From Clostridia bacterium (GTDB lineage Bacteria; Bacillota; Clostridia; Christensenellales; CAG-1252), in assembly GCA_017463565.1 (NCBI GenBank), contig JAFTOZ010000060.1, positions 1-35,371 on the forward strand: a stretch of 35,371 nt of DNA, given 5' to 3'. The notes beneath the pieces are model-generated. The model ran no database searches. It was given only the letters and a program-made list of their open reading frames with translations, and was not told the DNA's origin. The first letter of the stretch is position 1; every line of letters starts with the position of its first letter. A program made the translations under genes and the position numbers. Of the stretch, positions 1 to 8,296 are shown one piece after another.

Positions 1-2
1 AC

Positions 3-1064
3 TTTGCGGTGCAGTTTTCGCTGTCGTTGGTGATGATCGTGGTGTTGACCCTGCTATATTCCTACGTGCTGGATATCTTTATTCAGTTGGTAGCAGGCGG
101 AGATATGCTCTCTTTGTTCTCCGACCAGTCTTTGGCAAAGTTCAGTACCTTTGAGCGTTATGCAGTCCCCATCAACTTTATGGTGGATTTGTTTGTCAAC
201 CGCTCGTTGGGCGCCTTGTTGCCTTTCTTGCTGATTTCGGCAGGCGTGATGGGCATTGGTCTGTCGGTGGCGATCTATGCTTTCCACGTGGTGCGCAACG
301 TGCGCATATCGGACGCACATATTGCAAAACCCCGCCCCTTCAAGGCGGTGTCGCCCTTGGTGGCGCTCATCAAAAAGGAGTTTGCTCTGATTGCTAAAAA
401 CTCCGACTATATCTATTCCTTCACCGGGCTATTATTGGTGCAACCCCTGCTTTTGCAACTGGTGGTGCGCTCTATCAACGCCGTACTTGGATCGGGTACC
501 ATTATGTACTATGCGGCACTTGTTCCCGGATTGGTGACCTTTGTGGACGTATTGGTGGTGATGCTGTTTTCGGTCGTCATCAACCAAGGCGCCAACAACT
601 ATATCGGCATGGAGGCATCTACCATCAAGGTTATGAAGACCATTCCCGTGGCCTACAAAACACAGCTTGCGGTCAAGGTGGCAATCCCTTATTTGTTTTC
701 TGTGGTGTCTATGGTGGTGTCCATGGTGGTATTGATGGCAACGCAAACCATGCATTGGGGATACGGGCTACTGACCTTGGTGATGTGCGCCCTGTTCCTG
801 TTTATTTTTGAGATGATTTCGCTGTTGGAAGAACTGCGCATTCGGCATAACAAGGCAAGAAACTCCTTCTTCTCGGGTAGCTTTGCCTATTTGCTCCCCT
901 TGTTGTTTGCAGGCACCGCCATTTTGCTGTCCTACTTTGGGGTAGAGGGCTACCTGGCTTTTTTGGGTGGCTTTGGTGTGTTTGCCATCGTGGGCGCATA
1001 TCCCGTGGTGTACGTGTTCCGTAACGCGGGCAGACTGTTTATGGAATTGGAGGCTAAGAACTGA
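3..1064 (+). CDS. Multi-pass membrane protein, probable ABC-2-type transporter permease (5' end missing)
   Basis: The reading frame is open to the left edge, so the true start lies outside the window; the GTG at 9 is not taken as the start. At least 353 codons are present. Seven or so long hydrophobic stretches are separated by short basic loops, for example around residues 1-30, 70-95, 135-160, 165-195, 220-265 and 295-340 counted from position 9. A cytoplasmic segment of about 30 residues containing KPRPFKAVSPLVALIKKEF sits before the second membrane block, as in ABC-2 exporters of the BcrB/YtrC kind. No ATPase is visible; it would be expected upstream. The stop is 1 nt before the start of the next gene, so the two are probably co-translated. 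The call as transporter rests on topology and context; no catalytic motif is available to test it. Confidence 0.6.
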   Translation, partial: FAVQFSLSLVMIVVLTLLYSYVLDIFIQLVAGGDMLSLFSDQSLAKFSTFERYAVPINFMVDLFVNRSLGALLPFLLISAGVMGIGLSVAIYAFHVVRNVRISDAHIAKPRPFKAVSPLVALIKKEFALIAKNSDYIYSFTGLLLVQPLLLQLVVRSINAVLGSGTIMYYAALVPGLVTFVDVLVVMLFSVVINQGANNYIGMEASTIKVMKTIPVAYKTQLAVKVAIPYLFSVVSMVVSMVVLMATQTMHWGYGLLTLVMCALFLFIFEMISLLEELRIRHNKARNSFFSGSFAYLLPLLFAGTAILLSYFGVEGYLAFLGGFGVFAIVGAYPVVYVFRNAGRLFMELEAKN

Positions 1065-1065
1065 T

Positions 1066-3561
1066 ATGAAAAAGAAAAATCTGATTGTCCTCCTGATTAT
1101 TCCCTTTTTGATCTCTACCTTGACGATCGTCACGGTCAACGTATCCTACAATTTGATTGACGTGGATATTTCGCATATCCAATGGGACTTCAATGAAATT
1201 GAGGCATTCCAACATAAGGAGGGCAACCGCGTGGTGCTGTCGGCGGTAGGCGTGAATAACCGTAACCACCAAATCAGCGACGGCAATAGCCTGGTGTGGC
1301 GAGTGGAGAACAAGGATGCAGAGGATACCCAGCCGTTGGCGGCGGTCAGCCACGAGGGCGGCACTTTCTACTTGAACACGTTGGGTGTGGGCGAAGTCAT
1401 CGTGACCTGCGCCAATAGCAAGGGTACGGTTAGCCGTTCCTTTACTGCCATTTTGTACAAAGAGGGCGTGGTATATCTGTCTCCTGTGACGGCACAGTCC
1501 AACCAGTGCAAGGTTGACCCTGTCAATTACTACGGTGAGTACGACTTGGCGGGTGGCGAAAAAGTGGCAGCAACGGTGAGCATGCAGCTGGTGGCAGTTC
1601 CTGCATCCATGTTGGAGACGGTCAGCGTTTCGGCATCCGGTGCGGCAACGCTCGAGATGGATATGGAAACCGCCTCTACCTCGGGCGGTCGTGCTACCGT
1701 GGTGGGCAAAGCCGCCATTCGCGAGGCAGGCAAAGCCTCTTTTGCGGTAGAGAGCAGTCTTGGCGGCGAGGGCATTACCCTGCGTGGCTACGATATCACC
1801 GTGGTGGACGAGGGTGTGAACGTCTATACCTTTGCCGACCTGATGGATTGTACCAACTTTTCCGAAGAGGGTGAGATTGTGGTACTGCAAACCTCTTTTG
1901 TGGCGGCTACCGAAAACGGCAAGTACGGCGCCGGCGAGGTGTGCTTTGGCGAACAGAAAAAAGACGGTAGCGTGGATTTGCGCTCGGTGGTGGAATATAT
2001 CCCGACCGAATATCACCACGGCTTTTTGGACCAATGGAACGAGGCAACGAGCGAAGACATGCACATGGACGCAACGGTGTGTGTGGGCTTGCACGTCAAG
2101 AAGGATATGTATGGCAACGGCCATATGATCAACTTCCATAATTTGGCGTATCCCTCTGCAAGCGTGAACGGTGTGCCTACGCCGGGTGCAAACGATTTGT
2201 TCCGCGGTCCTTTGCCCTTCTATACCGTGGGTAATCCGCGCGGTGCGGTGGGCTCGGATCTCAGCAATATGAACCTGATATCCGTCTACGGTCAGGACAA
2301 TATCGGTATGTACGTAGACGGTGACGGTCTGTATCTGAACGACGTAGTAGTCAAAAACTGCGACGACGTCAGTTCGCTGTCCTTCTTGGGTACGGTGGGT
2401 ACGGTGGTAGAAGTGCACGGCGACAACGTGGAATTGCGCAATATGCGTCTGTCCAACGGCCGCCAGGTGCTACGCAGTTTTTCCAACGACAAGCTGCTTG
2501 TGCGAAACTGCCGTCTGTCTAACGCACGCAACTTCCTGTTTGTGACCGGGGCAAACGAATACGCCACCATTAACAGTACGGTGGTGCACGCCCTGCTGAC
2601 GGCAAACGGCGAGGTGGTGGAGAGCTTGACGGACTATCTGTCAAAAGAGGCAGAGGGCGACGTGCTCCTGCGTGAGTATTTGGACGGCACCGCAGGTGTG
2701 CGCGGTCAGTACGGAAGCAAAGCGCGGTTGACGGAGGCGCTTACTACCTTGCAACGTGCGCTGACGGACGAGTCGGTGCGCGGTCAATGGGCAGGCAGTA
2801 CCGAGATATTGGATTGTAGTTTCTATCGGTCGGGCTTGACCTCGATTGCGCTGGAAACCCTGTTCAACGGGCCTTTCCTGCATTCGCCCGAGTCGCCTAC
2901 CAATATCGCTCCCTTCTTTGCATTGCTCAACAATATGTTGGTGGGAACGGAATTTACGCCGAAACGGATGGGCGGTACGGCATATCCCGTGAAAGTCAAT
3001 CTGTCGGGCAAAACGAAATTCTACGACTACAAGACGTGGGACGAGTTTGACGTATCCGGTTTGATTAACGAGAGTATTTCGGTGCTTGTGCGTGAGTTGC
3101 TGGGCAAGGAGGGCTATAGCATAGACAATATATTCCCCATCAAACGCATTCTGCAGGGCATGCCTTTTGAATACGTGCAGGACGGTGTAAGCAAGGTGAA
3201 TATTCCCATTCTATTCTACGGCGGCGGTGCAAACTATTCGCAGGTGACGACGGTGGGTTTGTCGTCGGACGTGATGATTCACTTGAACGGCGCAACGCAC
3301 GACAGTCCTATCGATACCACCGAGGTGGATTTGTTGAGCGAGTATTTGGTTCTGCCTCCTGTGAGACCTTCTTCGATTGGCTCTTTGGGTGCGATGGGTG
3401 GATTGCTGTCGGGCTTGGAGGTAGACCAAAATACTTTGATAAAAACCGTTACCCTCGTTGTGGGGTACGAACCCTTTCAATTTGTCTTTGCCAAGGGCGG
3501 CTATCTGATTGGTGAGGTGCCCTCTATGGCGGAGATGCAACAAAATGCGCTTACTTATTAG
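1066..3561 (+). CDS. Membrane-anchored extracellular beta-helix-like protein
   Basis: The start is the ATG at 1066, which follows a GGAGG inside the end of the upstream gene; the in-frame start at 967 would lie wholly inside that gene and is rejected. The 831-residue product begins MKKKN and has one hydrophobic helix at about residues 5-27 without a clear signal-peptidase site or lipobox, so it is probably N-terminally anchored with the rest outside. Residues about 40-150 look like an Ig-like beta domain. Residues about 370-600 carry short repeating units such as DGLYLNDVVVKNC, VELRNMRLSNG and LLVRNCRLSNA, the pattern of a right-handed parallel beta-helix (pectate-lyase-like or NosD-like fold). 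No catalytic residues are recognised. The tight linkage to a permease upstream and a lipoprotein downstream suggests a shared envelope role. The function is unknown. Confidence 0.75.
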   Translation: MKKKNLIVLLIIPFLISTLTIVTVNVSYNLIDVDISHIQWDFNEIEAFQHKEGNRVVLSAVGVNNRNHQISDGNSLVWRVENKDAEDTQPLAAVSHEGGTFYLNTLGVGEVIVTCANSKGTVSRSFTAILYKEGVVYLSPVTAQSNQCKVDPVNYYGEYDLAGGEKVAATVSMQLVAVPASMLETVSVSASGAATLEMDMETASTSGGRATVVGKAAIREAGKASFAVESSLGGEGITLRGYDITVVDEGVNVYTFADLMDCTNFSEEGEIVVLQTSFVAATENGKYGAGEVCFGEQKKDGSVDLRSVVEYIPTEYHHGFLDQWNEATSEDMHMDATVCVGLHVKKDMYGNGHMINFHNLAYPSASVNGVPTPGANDLFRGPLPFYTVGNPRGAVGSDLSNMNLISVYGQDNIGMYVDGDGLYLNDVVVKNCDDVSSLSFLGTVGTVVEVHGDNVELRNMRLSNGRQVLRSFSNDKLLVRNCRLSNARNFLFVTGANEYATINSTVVHALLTANGEVVESLTDYLSKEAEGDVLLREYLDGTAGVRGQYGSKARLTEALTTLQRALTDESVRGQWAGSTEILDCSFYRSGLTSIALETLFNGPFLHSPESPTNIAPFFALLNNMLVGTEFTPKRMGGTAYPVKVNLSGKTKFYDYKTWDEFDVSGLINESISVLVRELLGKEGYSIDNIFPIKRILQGMPFEYVQDGVSKVNIPILFYGGGANYSQVTTVGLSSDVMIHLNGATHDSPIDTTEVDLLSEYLVLPPVRPSSIGSLGAMGGLLSGLEVDQNTLIKTVTLVVGYEPFQFVFAKGGYLIGEVPSMAEMQQNALTY

Positions 3562-3571
3562 GAGGTAAGGT

Positions 3572-4684
3572 ATGAAGAAAACATTAGCTTTGATTCTGGC
3601 GTTGAGTGTGGTGCTGTGCTTTGTGCTGGCAGGCTGCTCTTTTGCTTGGGACGATACGGAGACTGGGCTGCAGATTAAGGATATCTATTCCGTGACCGAC
3701 GACGGTGGGGTGGTATATCTGGAAATCGCCTATACCAATAGCGATACGGTGGACCGCTATCCTTTGCCGCAGGGCAACGGTATCGGCAAAACGTCCTATA
3801 CCTACGACGATACGAATCGCGAGACGGTGGTAACCTTGACCTATGACAATGGGGATACTGCGATCGTTCGCGTGCCGTACGGCCGTGACGGTGAGGACGG
3901 TGCCTCTATGAACGTGGTGAAGTTGAGCACCGACTTGAGCGGCGTGCCGTGGTTGGTATTCTACTACGAGTCTGCCGACGGTACGTTGGCGGAGCAGGGC
4001 CGTGTGGACGTTTCGCAGATGAAGGGTGAGGACGGCTTGGGCATTGAAAAGTGGGAGACCTTTAGCGACGAACTGGGTAGCGGCGTGAAGGTGACCATGT
4101 CTGGCCAAGAGCCCACCGTGCACTATTTCAACTATAAACAGCAAGTCAGCTGTGAGTTGGTGGGACACGAGTACGTGGTGACTATTCTTTCTGCCGACCC
4201 CAACCAAGAGCCGATGGTATTTCATCTGACACGTCAACCTACGTGGTTGCAGGGTGACCTGACCCCCAACGACGAGCAGGACGGTATTGCCGGTGACTTC
4301 TACTACGATAGAACACGCCAAGCCATCTGGACGAAGATAGGCTCCGACCCCAACGACGTCACCAAGGGCTATTGGATCCAAGTGGCAAGTCTGCAAAAGG
4401 AAGAAACCAATCTTTGCACCGTGACTTTCGACCCCGGTCTTGGCACGATTCCCGGCTATGAGATGTACCAAACGGCAAACGGATACGTGTTCAACAAGAT
4501 TCCGTACGGCAGTTATTTCCTGGATAAGTATCAAGAAATTCCTACCCCCAAGTTGGATGGCTTCCGCTTCTTGGGTTGGTATCGTAAGTTTGCTACGGGT
4601 ACGGGCGAGGTTGCTTTCAACGATTTCGTGCAGATTTGCTCCGACCTCACGCTATATGCGCGTTGGGAGAAAATAGACGGATAA
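3572..4684 (+). CDS. Secreted lipoprotein with C-terminal InlB B-type repeat
   Basis: A 370-residue protein preceded by AGGAGG at about 3561-3566, 10 nt after the previous stop, so it is the third gene of the operon. The N-terminus MKKTLALILALSVVLCFVLAGCS is a lipoprotein signal peptide with lipobox LAGC; Cys22 would be lipidated and the protein held on the outer face of the membrane. The middle contains short Gly-Asp-Glu-rich linkers (GRDGEDGAS, KGEDGLGIEKW) resembling the linkers seen in clostridial surface proteins. The last 80 or so residues, from TVTFDPG to GFRFLGWY to LTLYARW, match the InlB B-repeat / Listeria-Bacteroides repeat pattern, an extracellular beta-grasp module. It has no enzymatic motif. 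A role as an envelope ligand or partner of the preceding beta-helix protein is inference. Confidence 0.8.
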   Translation: MKKTLALILALSVVLCFVLAGCSFAWDDTETGLQIKDIYSVTDDGGVVYLEIAYTNSDTVDRYPLPQGNGIGKTSYTYDDTNRETVVTLTYDNGDTAIVRVPYGRDGEDGASMNVVKLSTDLSGVPWLVFYYESADGTLAEQGRVDVSQMKGEDGLGIEKWETFSDELGSGVKVTMSGQEPTVHYFNYKQQVSCELVGHEYVVTILSADPNQEPMVFHLTRQPTWLQGDLTPNDEQDGIAGDFYYDRTRQAIWTKIGSDPNDVTKGYWIQVASLQKEETNLCTVTFDPGLGTIPGYEMYQTANGYVFNKIPYGSYFLDKYQEIPTPKLDGFRFLGWYRKFATGTGEVAFNDFVQICSDLTLYARWEKIDG

Positions 4685-4751
4685 AGGGCAAAATACGGCA
4701 AAAATCCTTGGAAAAGGAAGGGTTGAGTTGGTAGAAATTGCCACATATATA

Positions 4752-4781
4752 TTGACAAAGCATTTATAATTATTTTATAAT
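4752..4781 (+). promoter_or_regulatory. Sigma-A-type promoter of the riboswitch-ATPase unit
   Basis: TTGACA at 4752-4757, 18 nt spacer, TATAAT at 4776-4781. The predicted start is near 4788, just before the folded leader. Confidence 0.85.
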
Positions 4782-4793
4782 TCAGTTGTCGCA

Positions 4794-4890
4794 ATCGGCC
4801 CACGTGGGGGTCGATCGAGGGAGTAATTGGCGCAGAAATGCGTAACCGGTACCAACATTCGCACGACCCATTGGGTCTGGGACGGTTTGA
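4794..4890 (+). promoter_or_regulatory. yybP-ykoY family (Mn2+) riboswitch aptamer
   Basis: The leader of the P-type ATPase carries the two hallmark loop sequences of the yybP-ykoY class: AGGGAGTA at 4818-4825 and CCAACATTC at 4852-4860. The pairing is consistent with the class. P1 is TCGATCG (4811-4817) with CGGTTTGA (4883-4890), one bulged U. One arm has a CGCA-GAAA-TGCG hairpin with a GNRA loop (4831-4842), and GACCC/GGGTC (4865-4877) forms another hairpin. A competing upstream hairpin, ATCGGCCC/GGGGTCGAT around 4793-4815, would sequester the 5' side of P1. Known members bind Mn2+ and usually switch on efflux genes, including P-type ATPases such as Lactococcus yoaB. The terminator that follows at 4898 is the likely expression platform. 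Confidence 0.85.
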
Positions 4891-4897
4891 AACAATG

Positions 4898-4949
4898 AGA
4901 CTCATGCGCCGAGACGTATGCAAAGGCATAGGGCGTGTGAGTCTTTTTT
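4898..4949 (+). terminator. Riboswitch expression-platform terminator
   Basis: A 13-bp stem, AGACTCATGCGCC (4898-4910) with GGCGTGTGAGTCT (4932-4944), with two G-U pairs and a nested TATGC/GCATA hairpin in the loop, followed by a T run (4944-4949). It lies between the aptamer and the ATPase ribosome site, so it should attenuate transcription when the ligand is absent. Confidence 0.85.
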
Positions 4950-4978
4950 ATATGGATGTATTTCATTAGGAGGAAAAT

Positions 4979-7675
4979 ATGAGGTATTATCTTGAAGACG
5001 TCGGTGAGGTTTTGAGCCAGGTTGAATCTGGTCCTCAAGGTCTGACCCAAAGCGAAGCAGAGGCTCGCCTGGAAAAGAACGGCGCTAACAAGTTGACCGA
5101 GCAAAAGAAAGTGTCTATGATCAAGCGCTTCTTTATGCAATTGGTCAACCCCATGATCATCGTGTTGATGGTCGCGGCGGCCGTAAACTTGGTGACGGTC
5201 ATTATCGACCGTGTCAACGGTGGTAACGAATCTTTTGCGGAGTTTATCATTATCGTGGCGGTCGTACTGCTGAACGCTATTTTGGGCGTGATCCAGGAAG
5301 GCCGTGCAGAGCAAGCCATCGCCGCCCTGAAGGAGATGACGGCATCTACCTGTAAGGTGGTGCGCGACGGTATCGTCAAGCAGGTCAAAAACGAGGACCT
5401 GGTGGTGGGCGATATCGTGGTGTTGGAGGCCGGCGACTCCGTGCCTGCTGACTGCCGTTTGATCGAGGCTGCTTCTCTCAAGGCAGAGGAAGCCGCTTTG
5501 ACCGGCGAAAGCGTACCTTCGGAGAAGTTCGAGGGCACGTTGAGCGCTCCCGACGGCAAGGACGTACCCCTTGGCGACCGCAAGAATATGGTGTATATGG
5601 GTAGTACCATCGTGTACGGCCGTGCAAAGGCTGTCGTGGTGGCTACGGGTATGAATACCGAAATGGGTAAGATTGCGGACGTGTTGGCACAAACCAAAGA
5701 GGAAACCACACCTCTGCAACAACGCCTGAACAAACTGTCCAAGATCCTGAGCATTCTGGTGTTGGCGATCTGCGTGTTCATCTTCGTGTTCAAGATCATC
5801 CTTGACCGTGCAGAGCTGATCAGCAAGCCTTTGGATACCATTTTGGATACCTTTATCATTGCGGTGTCTTTGGCGGTTGCGGCTATCCCCGAGGGTTTGG
5901 CAACGGTGGTGACCATCGTGTTGTCTATGGGTATGACCCGTATGGCAAAGAAGAAGGCCATCGTCAAGCGCTTGACGGCAGTAGAAACGCTGGGTTGTAC
6001 GCAAATCATCTGCTCGGATAAGACGGGTACTTTGACTCAAAACAAGATGACGGTGGTGGACCACTACGGCGAGGAGGTTGAGCTGCTGGCACGCGCAATG
6101 GCACAGTGCTCGGACGCAACCCTCGACCCCGAAAAGGGTGAGGCCGTGGGTGAGCCGACCGAGTGTGCATTGGTCAACTACGCCAATACGTTGGGTATCA
6201 GCAAGACCGAGTTGGACGGTGCCGCACCCCGTGTGGCAGAGGCTCCCTTTGACAGCATGCGTAAGATGATGACCACCATTCACCGTGAGGCGGACGGTCG
6301 GATTCTGCAATTCACCAAGGGCGCTCCCGACGAGATTTTGAAGCAATGTACGCACGTTCGCCGTGACGGTAAGGATTTGCCTTTGACCGATGAGGATCGC
6401 GCTGCTGTGTTGGCTGCTAACAAGTGTATGGCAGACCGTGCGCTCCGTGTGTTGGCTGCTGCGTACCGTCCTTTGGACGAGGTTCCCGAGGATACCGCGC
6501 CCGAGAGCATCGAGCACGACTTGGTGTTTGTGGGTCTGCTTGGTATGATTGACCCCGTGCGTCCTGAGGTGAAGGCAGCTATCCAAGAGTGTAAGGAAGC
6601 CGGCGTGCGTGCCGTGATGATCACGGGCGACCATATCGATACGGCCATTGCAATTGCGCTGGAGTTGGGTATCATTACCGACAAGTCGCAAGCAATCACC
6701 GGTGCCGCTATGGCAGAGATGAGCGATGAGGAGTTTGAACAGCAAATTGCTAACTTCTCGGTGTATGCGCGTGTGCAACCCGAACACAAGGTGCGTATCG
6801 TGACGACTTGGAAGAAGTTGGGATATATCACCGCTATGACCGGTGACGGCGTGAACGATGCACCCAGTATCAAGTCTGCCGATATCGGCGTGGGTATGGG
6901 TATCACCGGTACCGACGTAACCAAGGGCGCCGCAGATATGGTGTTGCAGGACGATAACTTTGCAACCATCGTGACCGCCGTTGGCGAGGGACGCCGTATC
7001 TACGATAATATCCGTAAGGCAATCCAATTCTTGCTTTCTTCCAACCTGGCAGAGGTGGTGGCCGTGTTTATGGCGACTATGATGGGATTCACGCTGTTGC
7101 GCCCCATGCACCTGCTGTGGATCAACCTCATTACCGATACCTTCCCTGCGTTGGCACTGGGTATGGAAAACGCCGAGGCCGACCTGATGAAGCGCAAACC
7201 GCGCGATGACAAAGAGGGAATCTTTGCCGGCGGTGTGGGTGTCAACGTGGTGATTCAGGGTGTGTTCGTGGGTCTGTTGACCTTGCTATCCTTCTTCTTG
7301 GGACACTATCTGGAGTTGGGCAACTGGCATATCGGTGAGAGCGAGGACGGTATGACGATGGCATTCTTGACCCTGTCGATGACCGAAATGTTCCACGCAT
7401 TCAACGCACGTTCTATCTCGCACTCCATCTTTACGATGAAGAAGCAGAACAAGTACCTGTGGTTGGCGTTTGCATTCTCCTTGTTGGCTACCGTGGCGGT
7501 CATCTATATCCCCGGTTTGAATACCGCATTCAACTTTACCGCTATCTCCGCTGTGGAATTCTTTGCGGCAATGGGTCTGGGCTTGTCGGTGATTCCGTTC
7601 GTAGAACTGTCGAAGGTGATCACACGCGCAATCAGCCGCAGAAAAGAGGCAAAACGGCTGGCTATCAAGGGCTAA
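4979..7675 (+). CDS. P2A-type cation-transporting ATPase (Ca2+/Mn2+ efflux)
   Basis: An 898-residue P-type ATPase, starting at the ATG after AGGAGG (4968-4973). Seen in order: N-terminal cation-ATPase domain; actuator motif TGES in LTGESVPSEK; M4 with PEGLATVVTIVLS; phosphorylation site CSDKTGTLTQNK (the Asp forms the aspartyl phosphate); nucleotide-binding KGAPDEIL; hinge TGDGVNDAPSIKSADIG; and a six-helix C-terminal membrane block. In M5 the segment SSNLAEVVAVF and in M6 NLITDTFPALALG keep the Asn, Glu, Asn, Thr and Asp that make the SERCA-type ion site, so Ca2+ or Mn2+ transport is expected rather than Na+/K+ or heavy metals. Because the gene sits behind a Mn2+ riboswitch, Mn2+ export is the preferred reading. 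Full length. It acts in the cytoplasmic membrane. Confidence 0.93.
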   Translation: MRYYLEDVGEVLSQVESGPQGLTQSEAEARLEKNGANKLTEQKKVSMIKRFFMQLVNPMIIVLMVAAAVNLVTVIIDRVNGGNESFAEFIIIVAVVLLNAILGVIQEGRAEQAIAALKEMTASTCKVVRDGIVKQVKNEDLVVGDIVVLEAGDSVPADCRLIEAASLKAEEAALTGESVPSEKFEGTLSAPDGKDVPLGDRKNMVYMGSTIVYGRAKAVVVATGMNTEMGKIADVLAQTKEETTPLQQRLNKLSKILSILVLAICVFIFVFKIILDRAELISKPLDTILDTFIIAVSLAVAAIPEGLATVVTIVLSMGMTRMAKKKAIVKRLTAVETLGCTQIICSDKTGTLTQNKMTVVDHYGEEVELLARAMAQCSDATLDPEKGEAVGEPTECALVNYANTLGISKTELDGAAPRVAEAPFDSMRKMMTTIHREADGRILQFTKGAPDEILKQCTHVRRDGKDLPLTDEDRAAVLAANKCMADRALRVLAAAYRPLDEVPEDTAPESIEHDLVFVGLLGMIDPVRPEVKAAIQECKEAGVRAVMITGDHIDTAIAIALELGIITDKSQAITGAAMAEMSDEEFEQQIANFSVYARVQPEHKVRIVTTWKKLGYITAMTGDGVNDAPSIKSADIGVGMGITGTDVTKGAADMVLQDDNFATIVTAVGEGRRIYDNIRKAIQFLLSSNLAEVVAVFMATMMGFTLLRPMHLLWINLITDTFPALALGMENAEADLMKRKPRDDKEGIFAGGVGVNVVIQGVFVGLLTLLSFFLGHYLELGNWHIGESEDGMTMAFLTLSMTEMFHAFNARSISHSIFTMKKQNKYLWLAFAFSLLATVAVIYIPGLNTAFNFTAISAVEFFAAMGLGLSVIPFVELSKVITRAISRRKEAKRLAIKG

Positions 7676-7692
7676 GCCTTTCATAACAAAAT

Positions 7693-7779
7693 AACCGCCG
7701 TAGGCGCCTGCGAGACCTCAAAATCGGAGGTCTCAACAGAGTCCCCAGGATCGGGTACGTGGCGCCCTCGGCGGTTTTT
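7693..7779 (+). terminator. Branched (three-way junction) terminator-like RNA element
   Basis: Downstream of the ATPase lies a nested structure. The outer stem is AACCGCCG (7693-7700) with CGGCGGTT (7769-7776); a second stem is GGCGCC (7703-7708) with GGCGCC (7761-7766). Inside are two hairpins: GAGACCTC/GAGGTCTC (7712-7719/7727-7734), and a weaker one built on CCC (7744-7746) with GGG (7753-7755), extended by GT/AC. A T run (7775-7779) follows directly. It should end ATPase transcription. A plain terminator does not need a junction with two side hairpins, so it may be a processed small RNA or a regulatory element. Confidence 0.7.
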
Positions 7780-7834
7780 GTTTGGCGTGGGGGAGTGTGC
7801 GCTTGCAATGCGCGAAAAATGTTTGTGCGATTTG

Positions 7835-7863
7835 TTGACAAAGCCTACCGGCTGTGCTATTAT
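7835..7863 (+). promoter_or_regulatory. Promoter of tRNA-Ser(GCU)
   Basis: TTGACA (7835-7840), 17 nt spacer, TATTAT (7858-7863). The predicted start is about 15 nt before the mature tRNA 5' end. Confidence 0.85.
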
Positions 7864-7885
7864 ATATACGCTCACACCAGTGTAC

Positions 7886-7974
7886 GGAGAAGTACCCAAG
7901 TGGCTCAAGGGGACCCCCTGCTAAGGGGTTAGTATGTGTGAAGCGTAGCATGGGTTCAAATCCCATCTTCTCCG
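7886..7974 (+). tRNA. tRNA-Ser (anticodon GCU)
   Basis: The acceptor pair is GGAGAAG/CTTCTCC with discriminator G (7974). The anticodon stem ACCCC/GGGGT encloses loop CTGCTAA with anticodon GCT at 7920-7922. A long class II variable arm follows and the T-loop is GTTCAAATC. CCA is not encoded. It decodes AGC/AGU. Confidence 0.95.
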
Positions 7975-7978
7975 TTCC

Positions 7979-8016
7979 AAAGCGACTCTGTTAGATAAGA
8001 AAGAGTCGCTTTTTCT
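7979..8016 (+). terminator. Terminator of tRNA-Ser(GCU)
   Basis: AAAGCGACTC (7979-7988) pairs with GAGTCGCTTT (8003-8012), followed by a T run. Confidence 0.85.
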
Positions 8017-8028
8017 TTTATAAGAAAA

Positions 8029-8066
8029 AAGCCTGTGTGGAATTTGCTCATGCAGGCTTGTTTTTT
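8029..8066 (+). terminator. Second hairpin terminator after tRNA-Ser
   Basis: AAGCCTG (8029-8035) pairs with CAGGCTT (8053-8059), then a G and a run of six T. It lies about 15 nt after the tRNA terminator with no gene between them. The A-run on its left side would let it also work on the minus strand. Confidence 0.7.
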
Positions 8067-8149
8067 CGGTTTGGAGTATTGCTGACGATCTTACAGTTCC
8101 TATAATTTACGTGGAAGCGGACAAAGAGCAATACTATGCAAAAACATAA

Positions 8150-8296
8150 AAGAACACAACGTTTACCATTCCATTTAACCGCCAACAACTCGCCGACTTC
8201 CTGTCGGTCGATCGAAGCGCCCTGTCGAATGAACTCTGCAAGATGAGGGACGAAGGACTGTTGACTTTCCGCAAAAGCAATTTCCATCTGTTATAG
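8150..8296 (+). pseudogene. Remnant of a Crp/Fnr-family regulator (C-terminal HTH only)
   Basis: One plus-strand frame reads KNTTFTIPFNRQQLADFLSV (8150-8209), continues DRSALSNELCKMRDEGLLTF (8210-8269) and ends RKSNFHLL before a TAG at 8294-8296. This is the winged-HTH end of Crp/Fnr-type regulators, whose recognition helix typically reads VDRSALSxELxxM and which usually end soon after. A TAA at 8147-8149 closes the frame upstream, no start codon or ribosome site is present, and the expected cyclic-nucleotide-binding domain (about 150 residues) is absent. It is therefore a decayed fragment. It is too short to appear as an ordinary ORF, and the minus-strand ORFs across it are shadows. Confidence 0.8.

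Noticed and set aside
967-1065. Upstream in-frame extension of the beta-helix protein
   Set aside because: It lies inside the permease gene. The ATG at 1066 has a ribosome site and a sensible membrane-anchor N-terminus.
1054-2418. A 454-codon open frame on the minus strand
   Set aside because: Antisense shadow of the beta-helix protein, with the same His/Arg-rich texture as the other shadows.
4775-7111. A 778-codon open frame on the minus strand
   Set aside because: It lies opposite the P-type ATPase and is an antisense shadow rich in His, Cys, Gln and Arg. It has no domain motifs and its start lies inside the ATPase gene.
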